The notes below the pieces were generated by a model that searched no databases, was not told the DNA's origin, and was given only the letters and a program-made list of their open reading frames with translations. Source: Candidatus Zixiibacteriota bacterium (lineage in GTDB: Bacteria; Zixibacteria; MSB-5A5; GN15; JACZUZ01). From it: a stretch of 64,000 nucleotides of DNA. The position numbers were made by a program, and so were the translations under genes. Positions 51,285 to 61,105 of this stretch are shown here, piece after piece. The DNA is taken from the NCBI GenBank assembly GCA_024280835.1, contig JAJRPJ010000011.1, forward strand, positions 310,001 through 374,000. The letters are read 5' to 3'. Numbering within the stretch: the stretch's first letter is position 1; every line of letters begins with the position of its first letter.

Positions 51285-52337
51285 ATGGGAAGTGACAAAG
51301 TCATACTTTCCATAGACGGGCAAGAAATTGTCTGTCAAGAATCAGAAACTGTTCTAGATGCGGCTCTGCGCTGTGGCGTGCCAGCTAGGTATTCCTGTCG
51401 AAATGGGATTTGCCAAAGCTGTATGCTCCGCGCAACCGCGGGACAGCCTTCAGAGATGTCGCAAAAAGGGTTGAAACCCGCTGTTGCATCTCAGGGCTAT
51501 TTCTTGGCGTGTCAACATGTACCCACAGAGAGCCTAACTGTCTCGCTTGATGAGGCCAAGGGCACATACTCCTCTGTTTCGATATTGTCGAATGAGGCTC
51601 TTAGTGGCGATGTTTATAAAATTAGCCTGTCTCTCCCAAAGGAGCGTGAGTACAAGACAGGGCAATTTGTCAATCTCCGCAAGGATAGCGGCGAGATACG
51701 CTGCTATTCACTGGCTTGTGTTTCGGAGGCTAGAGCGACTCTCGAATTACATGTCCGACTTATTCGAGGTGGAGCTGTCTCTACTTGGCTTTGCAACACG
51801 GCCAATGTTGGGCAAAAAGTAGAAATTTCTGAGGGGCGCGGTGATTGCGTCTTTGTTCCAGATAGAAGTAAGGCTGACAAGCCAATTTTACTGATGGGCA
51901 CTGGCACGGGACTCTCATCATTGTATGGGACAATCAACATTGCTCTTGAAAGTAATCACTCAGGGGAGATATTTCTCTATCATGGAGCATCTAAGAAACA
52001 TCAACTATACCTTGTTGATGAATTACTTGCTCTTGAGGACCGTCACCCAAACTTTCATTATGTACCTTGTGTTTCAGGCGAGGCGGGAAGTTTCGGATTT
52101 CGAGAAGGTCGCTCTCATGATCTTGCACTCAAAGATAACAAAGAGCTGAAAGAGTACTTGGTTTTCACATGCGGTAACCCTGAAATGGTCCGTAGCGCTA
52201 AACGCAGAGCCTATATGCAAGGTGCTACGCTCCATAATATTTTCGGTGACGCCTTCGTTCGCGCTCATGCTTCTAACTCTGCATCAGAGTCTGGCAAGGT
52301 GAACATCAGGAATTTAAAGTTCACCACTTCTTCATAA
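51285..52337 (+). CDS. 2Fe-2S ferredoxin / FAD / NAD(P)H oxidoreductase
   Basis: The 350 residues have an N-terminal plant-type ferredoxin domain with Cys38, Cys43, Cys46 and Cys76 (CRNGICQSC ... FLACQ), a ferredoxin-reductase FAD domain with RCYSLAC at 139-145, and a NAD domain with the LLMGTGTGLSSL loop and a C-terminal VFTCGNPEMV. This is the layout of single-chain reductases of oxygenases and of flavohaemoglobin-like systems. Starting five bases after the truncated haemoglobin gene, it probably reduces that haem protein using NAD(P)H. Confidence 0.9.
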   Translation: MGSDKVILSIDGQEIVCQESETVLDAALRCGVPARYSCRNGICQSCMLRATAGQPSEMSQKGLKPAVASQGYFLACQHVPTESLTVSLDEAKGTYSSVSILSNEALSGDVYKISLSLPKEREYKTGQFVNLRKDSGEIRCYSLACVSEARATLELHVRLIRGGAVSTWLCNTANVGQKVEISEGRGDCVFVPDRSKADKPILLMGTGTGLSSLYGTINIALESNHSGEIFLYHGASKKHQLYLVDELLALEDRHPNFHYVPCVSGEAGSFGFREGRSHDLALKDNKELKEYLVFTCGNPEMVRSAKRRAYMQGATLHNIFGDAFVRAHASNSASESGKVNIRNLKFTTSS

Positions 52338-52369
52338 TCAATTGCTTACTCATTGCGAATAGACCCCAC

Positions 52370-52398
52370 AAAAAAAGCCCGCAGGTTACTGCAGGCTT
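52370..52398 (-). terminator. Rho-independent terminator of rpmA
   Basis: On the minus strand AGCCTGCAG-TAAC-CTGCGGGCT is followed by a run of seven T, about 50 bases after the rpmA stop. It may also slow plus-strand transcription from the reductase gene. Confidence 0.88.
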
Positions 52399-52450
52399 TC
52401 AATACTTTTGTGAATTTCTTGATGAAATCTGTTTGAATCGGTGAATCAAA

Positions 52451-52702
52451 TTACGGATGCACTGAGGCAAATTTACGGCTACCACCGCGTGTCTCATATT
52501 TCACGACACCAGTGATTTTTGCAAACAATGTGTAGTCACTGCCCATACCGACATTTTCACCTGGATGGATCTTGGTACCACACTGACGAACGATAATTGA
52601 ACCAGCCGGAATCGCTTGTCCGCCGTATACTTTGACTCCACGTCTTTGACCTTGAGAGTCGCGACCGTTTCGTGAGGAGCCTACACCTTTCTTATGAGCC
52701 AT
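52451..52702 (-). CDS. rpmA: 50S ribosomal protein L27
   Basis: The 83 residues start [24 protein letters not shown] and contain [17 protein letters not shown] and [12 protein letters not shown], diagnostic of L27. No N-terminal cleavage extension of the Firmicutes kind is present. The usual upstream partner rplU (L21) is missing; instead the gene has its own promoter and terminator. Confidence 0.98.
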   Translation of the reverse strand: MAHKKGVGSSRNGRDSQGQRRGVKVYGGQAIPAGSIIVRQCGTKIHPGENVGMGSDYTLFAKITGVVKYETRGGSRKFASVHP

Positions 52703-52819
52703 ACCGTAATCTTTCTACAATCTTACTTTTCTAATTGAATTCTATCTGATGTTATCTCTCAGGGTAATAGTTGAACCCTCGGAGATTCCACAAATAGGAG
52801 TCTCCGCTGAGAGTCGGCT

Positions 52820-52847
52820 AATATACAATAAAATGCCTATTTGGCAA
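52820..52847 (-). promoter_or_regulatory. Candidate promoter of rpmA
   Basis: TTGCCA, 16 bases, then TATATT on the minus strand, about 118 bases before the rpmA ATG. The leader contains GGAGACTCC...GGAATCTCC, which can fold into a hairpin. Confidence 0.5.
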
Positions 52848-52936
52848 GCGGATATTCAACTCTCTTGTCTGACTCGGCCCCAGTCTCACTTCCCAGAGAG
52901 CCGCTACTACTCCGTGAACTCTTGTGCGCTTAATCA

Positions 52937-52967
52937 AAAAACACCTCGTCGCGACATTGCGACGAGG
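52937..52967 (-). terminator. Rho-independent terminator of the mcsA-mcsB-clpC run
   Basis: CCTCGTCGC and GCGACGAGG form a perfect 9-bp stem with a 6-base loop; on the minus strand it is followed by TGTTTTTT. It lies about 50 bases after the clpC stop. Confidence 0.88.
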
Positions 52968-53015
52968 CGTTAACTTGATGGAATTCAATGCATTACAAGA
53001 CAGCTAGGTACCGAA

Positions 53016-55511
53016 CTAACTACTCACAGTCTCTGGCTTGTCAGCGGCGCCCGCTTCGTCACCAGTCTCTTCGGTTCCTGAATCACCTTTTGAAAAGTTG
53101 AAAGTCAGGGCCTCTTCGGCGTCATCAACACCAATTATCAGATCCACATCTCCAGCATACTGGCCACGCAGGATCTCTTCAGAGAGCGGATCCTCAAGGT
53201 ATCTCTGCAAAGCTCTCTTCAGCGGTCTGGCGCCATAGGCGGGATCGAAACCGACTTTGGCAAGGAATGACTTGGCCTCTTCCGTCAGGTTGAAACTGAT
53301 GCCTTTATCGGCGAGACGTTTGGCGATGTCAACCAACAGAATGTCAACAATCTGTTTGATATGTTTCAATTCCAAATTGTGGAAAATGATACTCTCGTCG
53401 ATACGGTTGAGTAGCTCTGGATTGAAGAGCTTCTTCAATTCCTCGGTCACACGTTTCTTGACATTATCATAGGTCTGGTCGGCGTCTTGATTTTCAAAGC
53501 CAACTGTCTTGTTCTCGCCGATTTGGCGAGTGCCAACATTCGAGGTCATAATGATAACAGTGTTCTTGAAATCAATTTTTCTGCCAAAACTATCGGTGAT
53601 GTGTCCATCATCCAGTAGTTGCAAGAGAATATTGAACACTTCTGGATGAGCTTTTTCAATTTCATCGAGAAGCACAACAGAGTATGGCTTACGGCGAACT
53701 TTCTCCGTTAGCTGACCACCCTCTTCATATCCGACATAACCTGGAGGCGCGCCTGTTAGACGACTGACTGCAAATTTTTCCATGTACTCGGACATATCAA
53801 CACGAATCAAAGAATCTGGGTCATCAAAGAGGAACTCAGCTAAAGTGCGAGCTAGCTCGGTTTTGCCGACACCAGTTGGCCCGAGGAAGATGAATGAACC
53901 GATAGGACGACGTGGATCACCCAAACCTGAGCGAGCGCGACGAATTGCGCGACTGACCGCTTCGATAGCCTCTTCTTGGCCGACGAGACGTTTCTTGAGT
54001 TCGTCTTCCATACGCAACAAGCGTTTGGATTCTTTTTCTTCGAGACGGAACAATGGAATACCAGTGATTTGTGACAGTACAGCGGCGATATCTTCGCTGG
54101 TCAGCACAGTTTTCTTCTCTTCACGCTGCTCTTCCCATTCACGCTGTAACTCAACCAGACGTTCGCGCTCGGCTTTGAGTTCGTCACGCAATTGCGCGGC
54201 GGTTTCAAAGGCCTGATTTTTGACCGCTTGCTCTTTCTTGATTTGAATATCAGCGATGCGGGTTTCGATCTCGGCGAACTCTGCTGGTTTGGTATAGGAA
54301 GACAAATGCGCCCGCGCTCCAGCTTCATCGATTAGATCAATCGATTTATCTGGCTGGAACCGACTACTGATATAACGAGTCGAAAGTTTGACAGCGGATT
54401 CTATCGCTTCATCAGAGATAACAATCTTGTGATGATCCTCATATCTAGCGCGCAGACCTTTGAGGATTTGAATTGTATCAACTTCAGATGGTTGCTCAAC
54501 TGTGACAGTTTGGAAACGTCTGTCGAGGGCGCCATCTTTTTCGATGAACTTGCGATACTCATTGAGAGTTGTCGCGCCAATACACTGTAACTCACCGCGT
54601 GACAATGCTGGTTTGAAGATATTGGAAGCATCGAGTGAGCCTTCTGCGCCACCTGCTCCAACAATTGTGTGCAACTCATCAATGAAAATGATAACGTCCT
54701 TGGAATTGACAATCTCATTCATCACAGATTTGAGGCGTTCCTCAAATTGTCCACGATACTTTGTGCCCGCCACCAGTGAGGCCATATCGAGTGTGACAAC
54801 TCTCTTGCCTTCAAGTGTCTGCGGAACTTTGCCTTCGACAATACGCTGTGCCAAACCTTCGGCGATAGCGGTTTTGCCTACACCGGGCTCACCGATGAGC
54901 ACAGGGTTGTTCTTTTTGCGACGAGAAAGAATTTGCGAGACACGCTCAATCTCGGTTTCTCTACCGATGATAGGATCGAGACGCCCGCGACGCGCATACT
55001 CTGTTAGGTCACGTCCGAAATGATCAAGCGCTGGTGTCTTTGATTTTTTGCGTTTCTTCTTGAATGATGAAGGCTTACCGTTTTGAATATTCTTCAGCTC
55101 TTCATAGGCTTCTTTGTAATCAATCTCAAACATCGAGAGCACTTGCGCGGCGATACCTTCTTCATCTTTGAGAAGCGCCAAGAGAATGTGCTCTGTGTCA
55201 ATGTCTTTGGATTTCAACGCGCGAGCTTCTTGCCCAGAAACTTCGAGCGTTTTCTTAGCGCGCGCTGTCAGTGGCAATTGACCAATTGTCATTGTTCCAC
55301 CTGATGGCTGGACGACATCTTCAATGGAAGTCTTTAGGTCCATCATATCTAAGCCCAGGTTGGCTAAGAGTTCAGCAGACCGTCCTTCACCCAGGCGTAT
55401 GAGCCCGAGAAGAAGATGTTCTGTCCCGATGTAGTCGTGACGCAAACGAGCAGCTTCATCACGAGCATACTCGATTGATTTTCGCGCCATTTCTGTGAAC
55501 ATCTCATTCAT
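53016..55511 (-). CDS. clpC: ATP-dependent Clp protease ATPase subunit ClpC
   Basis: Start at the ATG at 55511 (831 residues, [20 protein letters not shown]), which has GGAAGGAAA upstream; the track adds ten codons. It has two N-terminal Clp_N repeats, AAA-1 ([16 protein letters not shown]), a UVR-containing middle domain ([20 protein letters not shown]), AAA-2 ([16 protein letters not shown]) and a C-terminal D2-small domain. The middle domain and Clp_N mark it as ClpC rather than ClpA or ClpB. It unfolds substrates for ClpP, taking arginine-phosphorylated proteins made by McsB, encoded upstream. Confidence 0.96.
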   Translation of the reverse strand: MNEMFTEMARKSIEYARDEAARLRHDYIGTEHLLLGLIRLGEGRSAELLANLGLDMMDLKTSIEDVVQPSGGTMTIGQLPLTARAKKTLEVSGQEARALKSKDIDTEHILLALLKDEEGIAAQVLSMFEIDYKEAYEELKNIQNGKPSSFKKKRKKSKTPALDHFGRDLTEYARRGRLDPIIGRETEIERVSQILSRRKKNNPVLIGEPGVGKTAIAEGLAQRIVEGKVPQTLEGKRVVTLDMASLVAGTKYRGQFEERLKSVMNEIVNSKDVIIFIDELHTIVGAGGAEGSLDASNIFKPALSRGELQCIGATTLNEYRKFIEKDGALDRRFQTVTVEQPSEVDTIQILKGLRARYEDHHKIVISDEAIESAVKLSTRYISSRFQPDKSIDLIDEAGARAHLSSYTKPAEFAEIETRIADIQIKKEQAVKNQAFETAAQLRDELKAERERLVELQREWEEQREEKKTVLTSEDIAAVLSQITGIPLFRLEEKESKRLLRMEDELKKRLVGQEEAIEAVSRAIRRARSGLGDPRRPIGSFIFLGPTGVGKTELARTLAEFLFDDPDSLIRVDMSEYMEKFAVSRLTGAPPGYVGYEEGGQLTEKVRRKPYSVVLLDEIEKAHPEVFNILLQLLDDGHITDSFGRKIDFKNTVIIMTSNVGTRQIGENKTVGFENQDADQTYDNVKKRVTEELKKLFNPELLNRIDESIIFHNLELKHIKQIVDILLVDIAKRLADKGISFNLTEEAKSFLAKVGFDPAYGARPLKRALQRYLEDPLSEEILRGQYAGDVDLIIGVDDAEEALTFNFSKGDSGTEETGDEAGAADKPETVSS

Positions 55512-55701
55512 GTCTTTATTTCCTTCCAATCTTTCTAACACAAAAATAGCGCTTGTAGTTCATTCTTAGCAACAGAATTATTTTGCGCTAGGTTGTCTAT
55601 CGTCGTCTTGTCCGTCTTCTTTGCTATATTTCTGTCACTACTCTACAACTGCTTTGTTCTTGTTAGTCTTGAACTTATGCGTTAAACGCGCGTAGTTGTT
55701 A

Positions 55702-55722
55702 CACGCAAACAAAGTTTGCGTG
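55702..55722. promoter_or_regulatory. Perfect palindrome between mcsB and clpC
   Basis: CACGCAAAC-AAA-GTTTGCGTG is a perfect 9-bp inverted repeat without a T run, in the 235-base gap between the mcsB stop and the clpC start. It may be an operator, an attenuator or an mRNA processing stem. It is not a CIRCE or CtsR box. Confidence 0.5.
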
Positions 55723-55746
55723 ACTTACTCGTTTTCTATCAACAAA

Positions 55747-56823
55747 CTAAGGATCACTGCGTCTATCACTTATACGTAACCGCTCGCGAACCATTTGTGC
55801 TCGCACTGCATCACGTTTGGATTGATCCATTTCTTCGCCATAATACATTTGTAAATGCGCTGGTTGCGAGAGCAAAAGTATTTCATTGATTTGATCCAAA
55901 TCAATGAATGAGACTCTACCGAGAGCCACGCCAAAGCGTACCGCCGAAAGCATATTCATAACTTCTTCTGAGGTTAGTGAGCGCGCGTACTTGAGAATAC
56001 CATAAGCGCGCCAAACTTTATCGTCGATTTGGTTTTCAGCTTCCTCGACCAATCGATTACGCGCATCACCTTCTTCGGTGATAATTGATTCGGTAATCGT
56101 CACAATACTTTTGAGGATTTCATTTTCGGAGGCGCCCAATGTTGTTTGATTGGAAATCTGAAATAGATTCCCGAGCACATCAGAGCCTTCACCATAGAAC
56201 CCTCTGACCACCAAACCCATTTTTGAGATTCTAGCGATGACATTGTCTATCTCACCAGTGAGAACCAGCCCAGGCAAATGGATAAGCACCGAAGCGCGCA
56301 TGCCTGTGCCGACATTGGTTGGGCATGCGGTCAGAAATCCAAAATCCGGATCATAGTCTATTTCAAGTGAACTACATAAATCACTGTCTAGTTCATTGGC
56401 GCGTTCGTAGGCGCGGTAGAGATGCAGCCCAGGGTACATTGACTGCATGCGCAAATGATCTTCTTCGTTAATCATGATTGAGGTGCGTTCATCTTCATCA
56501 ATATATAGCGCGCGATTCGGTTCATCATCGAGGAATGTCGGAGAGATCAAATGTCTCTCGACAAGGAAGTCCCGTGTCAATGAACTGAGTTCATTGGACT
56601 CAATAAATCCTTCATTAACTAATGAGCTTGAACGATCAATCGCAGTTTTGACATAGCTTACAACTTTCTGCATGGTCTCGCTGTCGGCGGAATTTGGATA
56701 GCGCAAACCACTAATATTACGCGCCAAACGCACGCGCGAAGAAAGCACCACCGATGTCTGCTGCCCAGGGGCTGTTAGCCATGAAGCTGGGCGACGAGCC
56801 ATTTTATCAAAATCTGGTGTCAT
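55747..56823 (-). CDS. mcsB: Protein arginine kinase McsB
   Basis: Phosphagen-kinase fold of 358 residues with the nucleotide-binding SSRVRLARN, the NEEDHLRMQSMY loop with the catalytic Glu, and the active-site Cys in TACPTNVGTGMRASV. It phosphorylates arginines to mark proteins for ClpC. Its ATG overlaps the mcsA TAA by one base (TAATG), so the two are coupled; McsA activates McsB in known systems. Confidence 0.95.
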   Translation of the reverse strand: MTPDFDKMARRPASWLTAPGQQTSVVLSSRVRLARNISGLRYPNSADSETMQKVVSYVKTAIDRSSSLVNEGFIESNELSSLTRDFLVERHLISPTFLDDEPNRALYIDEDERTSIMINEEDHLRMQSMYPGLHLYRAYERANELDSDLCSSLEIDYDPDFGFLTACPTNVGTGMRASVLIHLPGLVLTGEIDNVIARISKMGLVVRGFYGEGSDVLGNLFQISNQTTLGASENEILKSIVTITESIITEEGDARNRLVEEAENQIDDKVWRAYGILKYARSLTSEEVMNMLSAVRFGVALGRVSFIDLDQINEILLLSQPAHLQMYYGEEMDQSKRDAVRAQMVRERLRISDRRSDP

Positions 56824-57413
56824 TACTTATTGACCTCATTTTCTTCGTGCTCTGCCTTCTCGGATGAATCTTCTGAACGCTTTTCGTTTTCAAGGGCCTC
56901 TTTGACTTGCGCGCGAATCTCTCTGAGTCGATCACGTAAATCCGCAGCGCGTTCAAACTCTTCGCTCTCGATTGCGCGCTGATATTCTGACTCGAGACGC
57001 TCTTGCTCCTGAACACTTATGACACCGTTGTCTTCAGAGTTTGGTAGTTTGCCGCGATGAATACTGTTGCCATGTATTTTGCGGAGAATAACCTCAAGCC
57101 TTGGACGGAAGACTTCATAGCAGGCGCCACAACCAAAGCGCCCTTGTTGGGAAAACTCGGCAAATGTCATTCCACATTGCTGACAAGACGAATTTTCAGA
57201 ATCATCATCAAGTGGCGCTAGTGATTGATCGACTATACTGCCGAGAATTTTTGCAAGCGGAAAAGGATTTTGGTCCAAAGGATTATGAAAACCCATCGCT
57301 GAAGCGCACTCTCTACAGAGTGTCAAGACAGTCTTTTGACTGCCGCGAACTTGAGTAATCTTCAGTGAACCGTCAGCGTCTTTACCGCAGTTATGGCATT
57401 TAATTTTGTCCAT
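56823..57413 (-). CDS. mcsA: McsA, zinc-binding activator of McsB
   Basis: The 196 residues have several Cys-x2-Cys zinc sites (CHNCGK, CREC, CQQCGM, CGACYE) in the first half and a UVR motif (QERLESEYQRAIESEEFERA) near residues 133-168, then a Glu/Lys-rich tail. This is the McsA plan. It should bind and activate McsB and link to ClpC. No ctsR repressor gene precedes it, unlike the ctsR-mcsA-mcsB-clpC operon of Firmicutes. Confidence 0.93.
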   Translation of the reverse strand: MDKIKCHNCGKDADGSLKITQVRGSQKTVLTLCRECASAMGFHNPLDQNPFPLAKILGSIVDQSLAPLDDDSENSSCQQCGMTFAEFSQQGRFGCGACYEVFRPRLEVILRKIHGNSIHRGKLPNSEDNGVISVQEQERLESEYQRAIESEEFERAADLRDRLREIRAQVKEALENEKRSEDSSEKAEHEENEVNK

Positions 57414-57729
57414 GGCGCTCTTCCAAACAGTTTGTCTAACTATCCATGTAGCTCAGAGGTTAATAAGTCGTAATTGCTATTGTAGTCTGCAATAGTTTCT
57501 ATCCAGCCACCTCATATATGTTTAACTATCGGCAGTTCTAGCTGAACCTATTCATCCTATAATGCTTACTAGTAAAGTTTCTCACAGAATCTAGTCCCTT
57601 TGTGTTTCAAAACTGTACACTTGCAGAAATCACTTAGAGCCATTTTCACTGATTTTTCACAGAGAAACGGGCTAAGCAGATTCAACGGCTTGGCATGTTC
57701 TGAACCAACTTCCCACGCTGGACTTTCCG
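57414..57729. other. Intergenic region between lolD and mcsA
   Basis: About 315 bases with no gene. It should carry the mcsA promoter. No CtsR or CIRCE operator is visible. A GTAGCTCAGAGGTTAA stretch resembles a tRNA D arm but nothing else of a tRNA is present. Confidence 0.4.
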
Positions 57730-58431
57730 CTAGGATGGATTCATGACCAAGGCGCCCTCTATAAACTTGTACACCGCAGAGCAGCGTTTGGCTAACTCTG
57801 GATTGTGTGTGGCGATAACAAATGCGCTGCCTTCGCGCTTGTTTATCTCAACAAGTAAATCGTGCAAACGTTCAGCGGTGGCGAGGTCTAGGTTGCCAGT
57901 AGGTTCGTCGGCAAGGAGCAATTTGGGACGATTGGCCAAAGCTCGGGCAACCGCCACTCTTTGTTGTTCTCCGCCCGAAAGCGCAGAAGGCAAATGACTT
58001 GCGCGATCTGAAAGTCCAACTGCTTCTAGTAATTCCTCTGCCCGTTCCTTGGCTTGGGCGCGTGTGGCGCCTGAGGCTAATTGGGGTAGCATGATATTTT
58101 CAATCGCATTGAAATCTTCGAGCAAATGGTGAAACTGAAAAACAAAGCCAACATTCTGATTGCGAAACTTTGAACGAGCGTCCTCACTTAGCGCTACGAT
58201 ATTAGTTCCTGCGCATTGAATTGTCCCAGATGTGGGTACATCTAGTCCACCTAGTAAATGAAGCAAGGTCGACTTGCCGACTCCGGATTCTCCGACGATG
58301 GCCACCATCTCTGAGCCTTTGACTTGCAATGATAGATCACGCAGAACTTCCAAGGTACCTGTGGCGGTTGAGAAACTTTTTGTGAGTTTCTGGACTTCCA
58401 AGAGAGGTGTCTTTGTCACTGTATTAGTCAT
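57730..58431 (-). CDS. lolD: Lipoprotein-releasing system ATP-binding protein LolD
   Basis: ABC ATPase of 233 residues with Walker A GESGVGKSTLLHLLGGLD, signature LSGGEQQRVAVARAL, Walker B KLLLADEPTGNLD and switch His (ATHNPEL). LolD is assigned from the MacB/LolD-like sequence (QNVGFVFQFHHLLEDFNAIEN) and from the LolC/E permease gene encoded 25 bases upstream. It powers extraction of outer-membrane lipoproteins from the inner membrane, so the cell has an outer membrane. Confidence 0.92.
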   Translation of the reverse strand: MTNTVTKTPLLEVQKLTKSFSTATGTLEVLRDLSLQVKGSEMVAIVGESGVGKSTLLHLLGGLDVPTSGTIQCAGTNIVALSEDARSKFRNQNVGFVFQFHHLLEDFNAIENIMLPQLASGATRAQAKERAEELLEAVGLSDRASHLPSALSGGEQQRVAVARALANRPKLLLADEPTGNLDLATAERLHDLLVEINKREGSAFVIATHNPELAKRCSAVYKFIEGALVMNPS

Positions 58432-58456
58432 GGATGTCTCTTAGTTTTTTAGAATC

Positions 58457-59743
58457 TTAGCGTCTGAGAGCTTCAATTACAGGTTGTCTGGCGGCGGTGT
58501 AGGCAGGATAAAGTCCCGCCAGAAAAGTCATGACCAAAGTGCCAGCGCCAATGTACATGAAGTCCGCCAAACGTGGATCAAATGGTAGATACGATATGAA
58601 GTAGACATCAGCTGGTAGCGCGATAATACCAAAAGTGTTTTGTACCCAAACCAAGACCAGCGCCAAAGCCCAGCCACTGAGAGTTCCGACCACACCAACT
58701 GTCAGTCCATTGTAAACAAAGACTTTCCTAATTGAAGAGCTAGTCAGGCCGATTGTCTTGAGAGCCGCAATCTCTGAGCGTTTTTCCAAAGCAATCATAA
58801 TTAGAGTTGAAACCACCGAAAAAGCCACGATGATAATCATCAAACCAAACACTAAATAGATCAATCGTTTTTCCAGCTCCACCCAAGTAAACAGATTTGC
58901 ATACAATTCATTCCAAGGCACAACATCATAGCGCGAGTCCAGTTTTTCTTGGACAAGTGGAGCCATCGCTTCGGCGTCGAAGATATTGCGCACCTTGAGA
59001 TGCACGCCCGTGACGACACCGCCAAGGTTGAATAATTCTTGTGCGTCGGGAATCGAAATATAGGCTAGTTGGGCGTCGTATTCGATGAAACCAGTTTTAA
59101 AAATACCAGTGACACGGAAGAATCCTTTTTTGGGCACTGATGTCGGTGACAGAGTACGGTCGCTAATTGAATAGAGAATAATTGGGTCGCCGATTCCTGC
59201 GCCGAGACGATTAGCCAAGTCTGTTCCGAGCATGATTCCTGCTATTTGTTTCTTAGATGTGGGCTGCTTGGCTTTCCCTGAATCGTTTTCAGTGTCATCG
59301 GATGGATCGGATGAAACTGTGAATGAATACTCGCCGCGTTGGATACTTTCGGAAAGCGCTCCAGTGGTGGCTTCCAAATCGAGGTCAATTCCGCGGACTA
59401 CTATGCCATCACCTGTTGAGCGACTTTGGATGCCTGTTTTGTAATAAATAAATGGCGCGGCGCCAAGAACATCGGGCATCGATAACGCAGTAGCCATGAC
59501 ACTGTCGGATTCGTGCATTAGGTTGTCTTCGGTACCGACTGCGAAGATTGTGATATGCGAAGTTCCCCCAAGAATGCGAGTGCGGATTTCGCGCTCGAAA
59601 CCATTATGCGCCGCTAGAAACAAACATACCGCGCCAACACCGATGCCCACGCCAATAGTGGTTATCATCGATGACATCGAGGTGAAATATTTGCCAGAAC
59701 GCAAATAGCGTTTGGCGATGAATAACTCAAGATTGTATGACAT
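58457..59743 (-). CDS. lolC: Lipoprotein-releasing system permease LolC/LolE
   Basis: The 428 residues have one membrane helix near the N terminus (TIGVGIGVGAVCLFLA), a large periplasmic MacB-type domain (about 50-285) and three C-terminal helices, starting MSYNLELFIAKRYLRSGK. ALEKRSEIAALKTIGLTSSSIRKVFVYNG is typical of LolC/E. Only one permease gene is present, so a homodimer (LolF-like) with LolD is likely. It is followed by lolD on the same strand. Confidence 0.92.
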   Translation of the reverse strand: MSYNLELFIAKRYLRSGKYFTSMSSMITTIGVGIGVGAVCLFLAAHNGFEREIRTRILGGTSHITIFAVGTEDNLMHESDSVMATALSMPDVLGAAPFIYYKTGIQSRSTGDGIVVRGIDLDLEATTGALSESIQRGEYSFTVSSDPSDDTENDSGKAKQPTSKKQIAGIMLGTDLANRLGAGIGDPIILYSISDRTLSPTSVPKKGFFRVTGIFKTGFIEYDAQLAYISIPDAQELFNLGGVVTGVHLKVRNIFDAEAMAPLVQEKLDSRYDVVPWNELYANLFTWVELEKRLIYLVFGLMIIIVAFSVVSTLIMIALEKRSEIAALKTIGLTSSSIRKVFVYNGLTVGVVGTLSGWALALVLVWVQNTFGIIALPADVYFISYLPFDPRLADFMYIGAGTLVMTFLAGLYPAYTAARQPVIEALRR

Positions 59744-59901
59744 TGCTTCTCAAATGATAAAAGTTCTGGCCCAATTTTGTTATCAATCTACTTTGTGAAT
59801 AGACTGATAATCCACGCTGAAGCCATTGCCCCAGTGAGGGCGGAAGTATAGGTGATTTTAGTAGGTGAAGGTACTGTAAAAGGGGCGCCCTTTTCGACGA
59901 C

Positions 59902-59924
59902 GTAGGGGCACAGCGTGCTGTGCC
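59902..59924. repeat. GTAGGGGCACAGC palindrome, copy 1
   Basis: GTAGGGGCACAGCGTGCTGTGCC is a near-complete copy of the 28-bp palindrome found perfect at 61106-61133. It lies in the 374-base gap (59744-60117) between the lolC and DMT transporter genes, which otherwise holds no gene. Confidence 0.75.
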
Positions 59925-60021
59925 TTTTGCCCAACAAGGTCAGCGCTCAAAGTTCAAACAACTCCCACCAATCATAGGGGCGGGGTCTCCCAGCCCTTGC
60001 CATGATTCTGTAACCCACAAA

Positions 60022-60048
60022 GAAAAAGGCGCCGAAACGGCGCCCTTA
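60022..60048. repeat. GC-rich palindrome between lolC and the DMT transporter gene
   Basis: GGCGCCG-AAA-CGGCGCC is a perfect 7-bp stem preceded by a short A run. A related segment, GGGGCGCCCTTTTCGACG, is at 59882. Together they form a patch of palindromic repeats. Confidence 0.6.
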
Positions 60049-60077
60049 CGGATTGGGATATTTCCATTGAATCAAAT

Positions 60078-60102
60078 AGGGCACAGCACGCTGTGCCCCT
60101 AC
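60078..60102. repeat. GTAGGGGCACAGC palindrome, copy 2 (inverted)
   Basis: AGGGCACAGCACGCTGTGCCCCTAC is the reverse complement of copy 1 and lies just after the stop of the minus-strand DMT transporter gene. The arrangement of facing copies resembles bacterial interspersed mosaic elements. Confidence 0.75.
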
Positions 60103-60117
60103 TATGATGAATAGTTC

Positions 60118-61056
60118 TTACTTCTTTGCTCCGCCTAGATAGATGGCTCCGAGTGTTAACGCGGCTCCGGAGAGTTGGAGGATGGTCATGGATTCGGAGA
60201 AAAGTAGAGCTCCCCAAATTGTGGCGAAGGTCGGTTGCAGAAGTAGAATTAGCGCTGAACGCGAGGCGGGAAGTTTTGCGAGTGAAGAATAAATTAGTAG
60301 CCCACCGACAACTTGCGCCACTAGAGCCAGACCGAAACTATAGAGCCAACTTAGACCTGTTTGCGGTATTGCCGTTTCTCCCTCAACCACTCCTAGAAGA
60401 AACAGCAACGCTGCAGAGATAAACGATATCCAACCAAGTAGTGTTGCTGTCTCAGTCAGCGCGCTGAATTTTTTTGGAGGTTCGCTGGCGCTTTCGCTTG
60501 GCTGGCTGATTGTCTTTGATGAACTCTTTAGCGAAATGATGTAAAGCGCGTAGGCGACCGCGGTCGAAAGTCCGAGACCAACCCCGAAGAGATATTCAGA
60601 GCTGAAAACAATATCCGAGCCGACACCAGTTAGCAATATCACTCCGATAATTCCGAGCGGCGCGGCGAGTTTGAACATAGCGCTGAGGCGCTCTTTGAAA
60701 ATGACGCGGCCCAGAATTGAAGTCGCGAAGACTTGCATGTTTCCGAGAATAGTCGCCATGCCAGCGCCAACAATCAAGATTGACTTGTGCCAAACGAAAA
60801 TATCAACGCAAAACAATGCTCCAGCTACAAAAGCCCACTTGCTGGCGCCAACGCGGAGCTTGAGTGAGCCACTTAGTGAGAGTGACACTACAAAGAAAAG
60901 CACACCACCAAAAAGCAATCTCCAAACTCCTATCGGAGTTGGCGCCATGCCTTCTTGCAAAAGTAGTTTTACAAAAATAGGCGCAAAGCTGATGCAAATT
61001 GCGCCCAGCGCCAAACGGATGGCGTATTTTGTTGTTGGTTCTGTCATGTTTGTCAT
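60118..61056 (-). CDS. EamA/DMT-family transporter
   Basis: From the ATG at 61056 (312 residues) the protein has about ten membrane helices in two EamA repeats: LGAICISFAPIFVKLLL ... FVWHKSILIVGAGMATILGNM ... ILGRVIFKERL, and LGWISFISAALLFLLG ... LILLLQPTFATIWGALLFSE. A hydrophilic insert of about 25 residues separates the repeats. Members export metabolites such as amino acids; the substrate is unknown. The track start is 14 codons earlier and lacks a ribosome site as well. Confidence 0.88.
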   Translation of the reverse strand: MTNMTEPTTKYAIRLALGAICISFAPIFVKLLLQEGMAPTPIGVWRLLFGGVLFFVVSLSLSGSLKLRVGASKWAFVAGALFCVDIFVWHKSILIVGAGMATILGNMQVFATSILGRVIFKERLSAMFKLAAPLGIIGVILLTGVGSDIVFSSEYLFGVGLGLSTAVAYALYIISLKSSSKTISQPSESASEPPKKFSALTETATLLGWISFISAALLFLLGVVEGETAIPQTGLSWLYSFGLALVAQVVGGLLIYSSLAKLPASRSALILLLQPTFATIWGALLFSESMTILQLSGAALTLGAIYLGGAKK

Positions 61057-61105
61057 TTGTTGTTGATTGAGATCGTGATTACGAAAATGAACAAACAATA
61101 CATTC

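Noticed and set aside
57440-57510. tRNA-like D-arm sequence GTAGCTCAGAGGTTAA
   Set aside because: No T arm with GTTCRA, no acceptor stem pairing and no anticodon stem; chance match.
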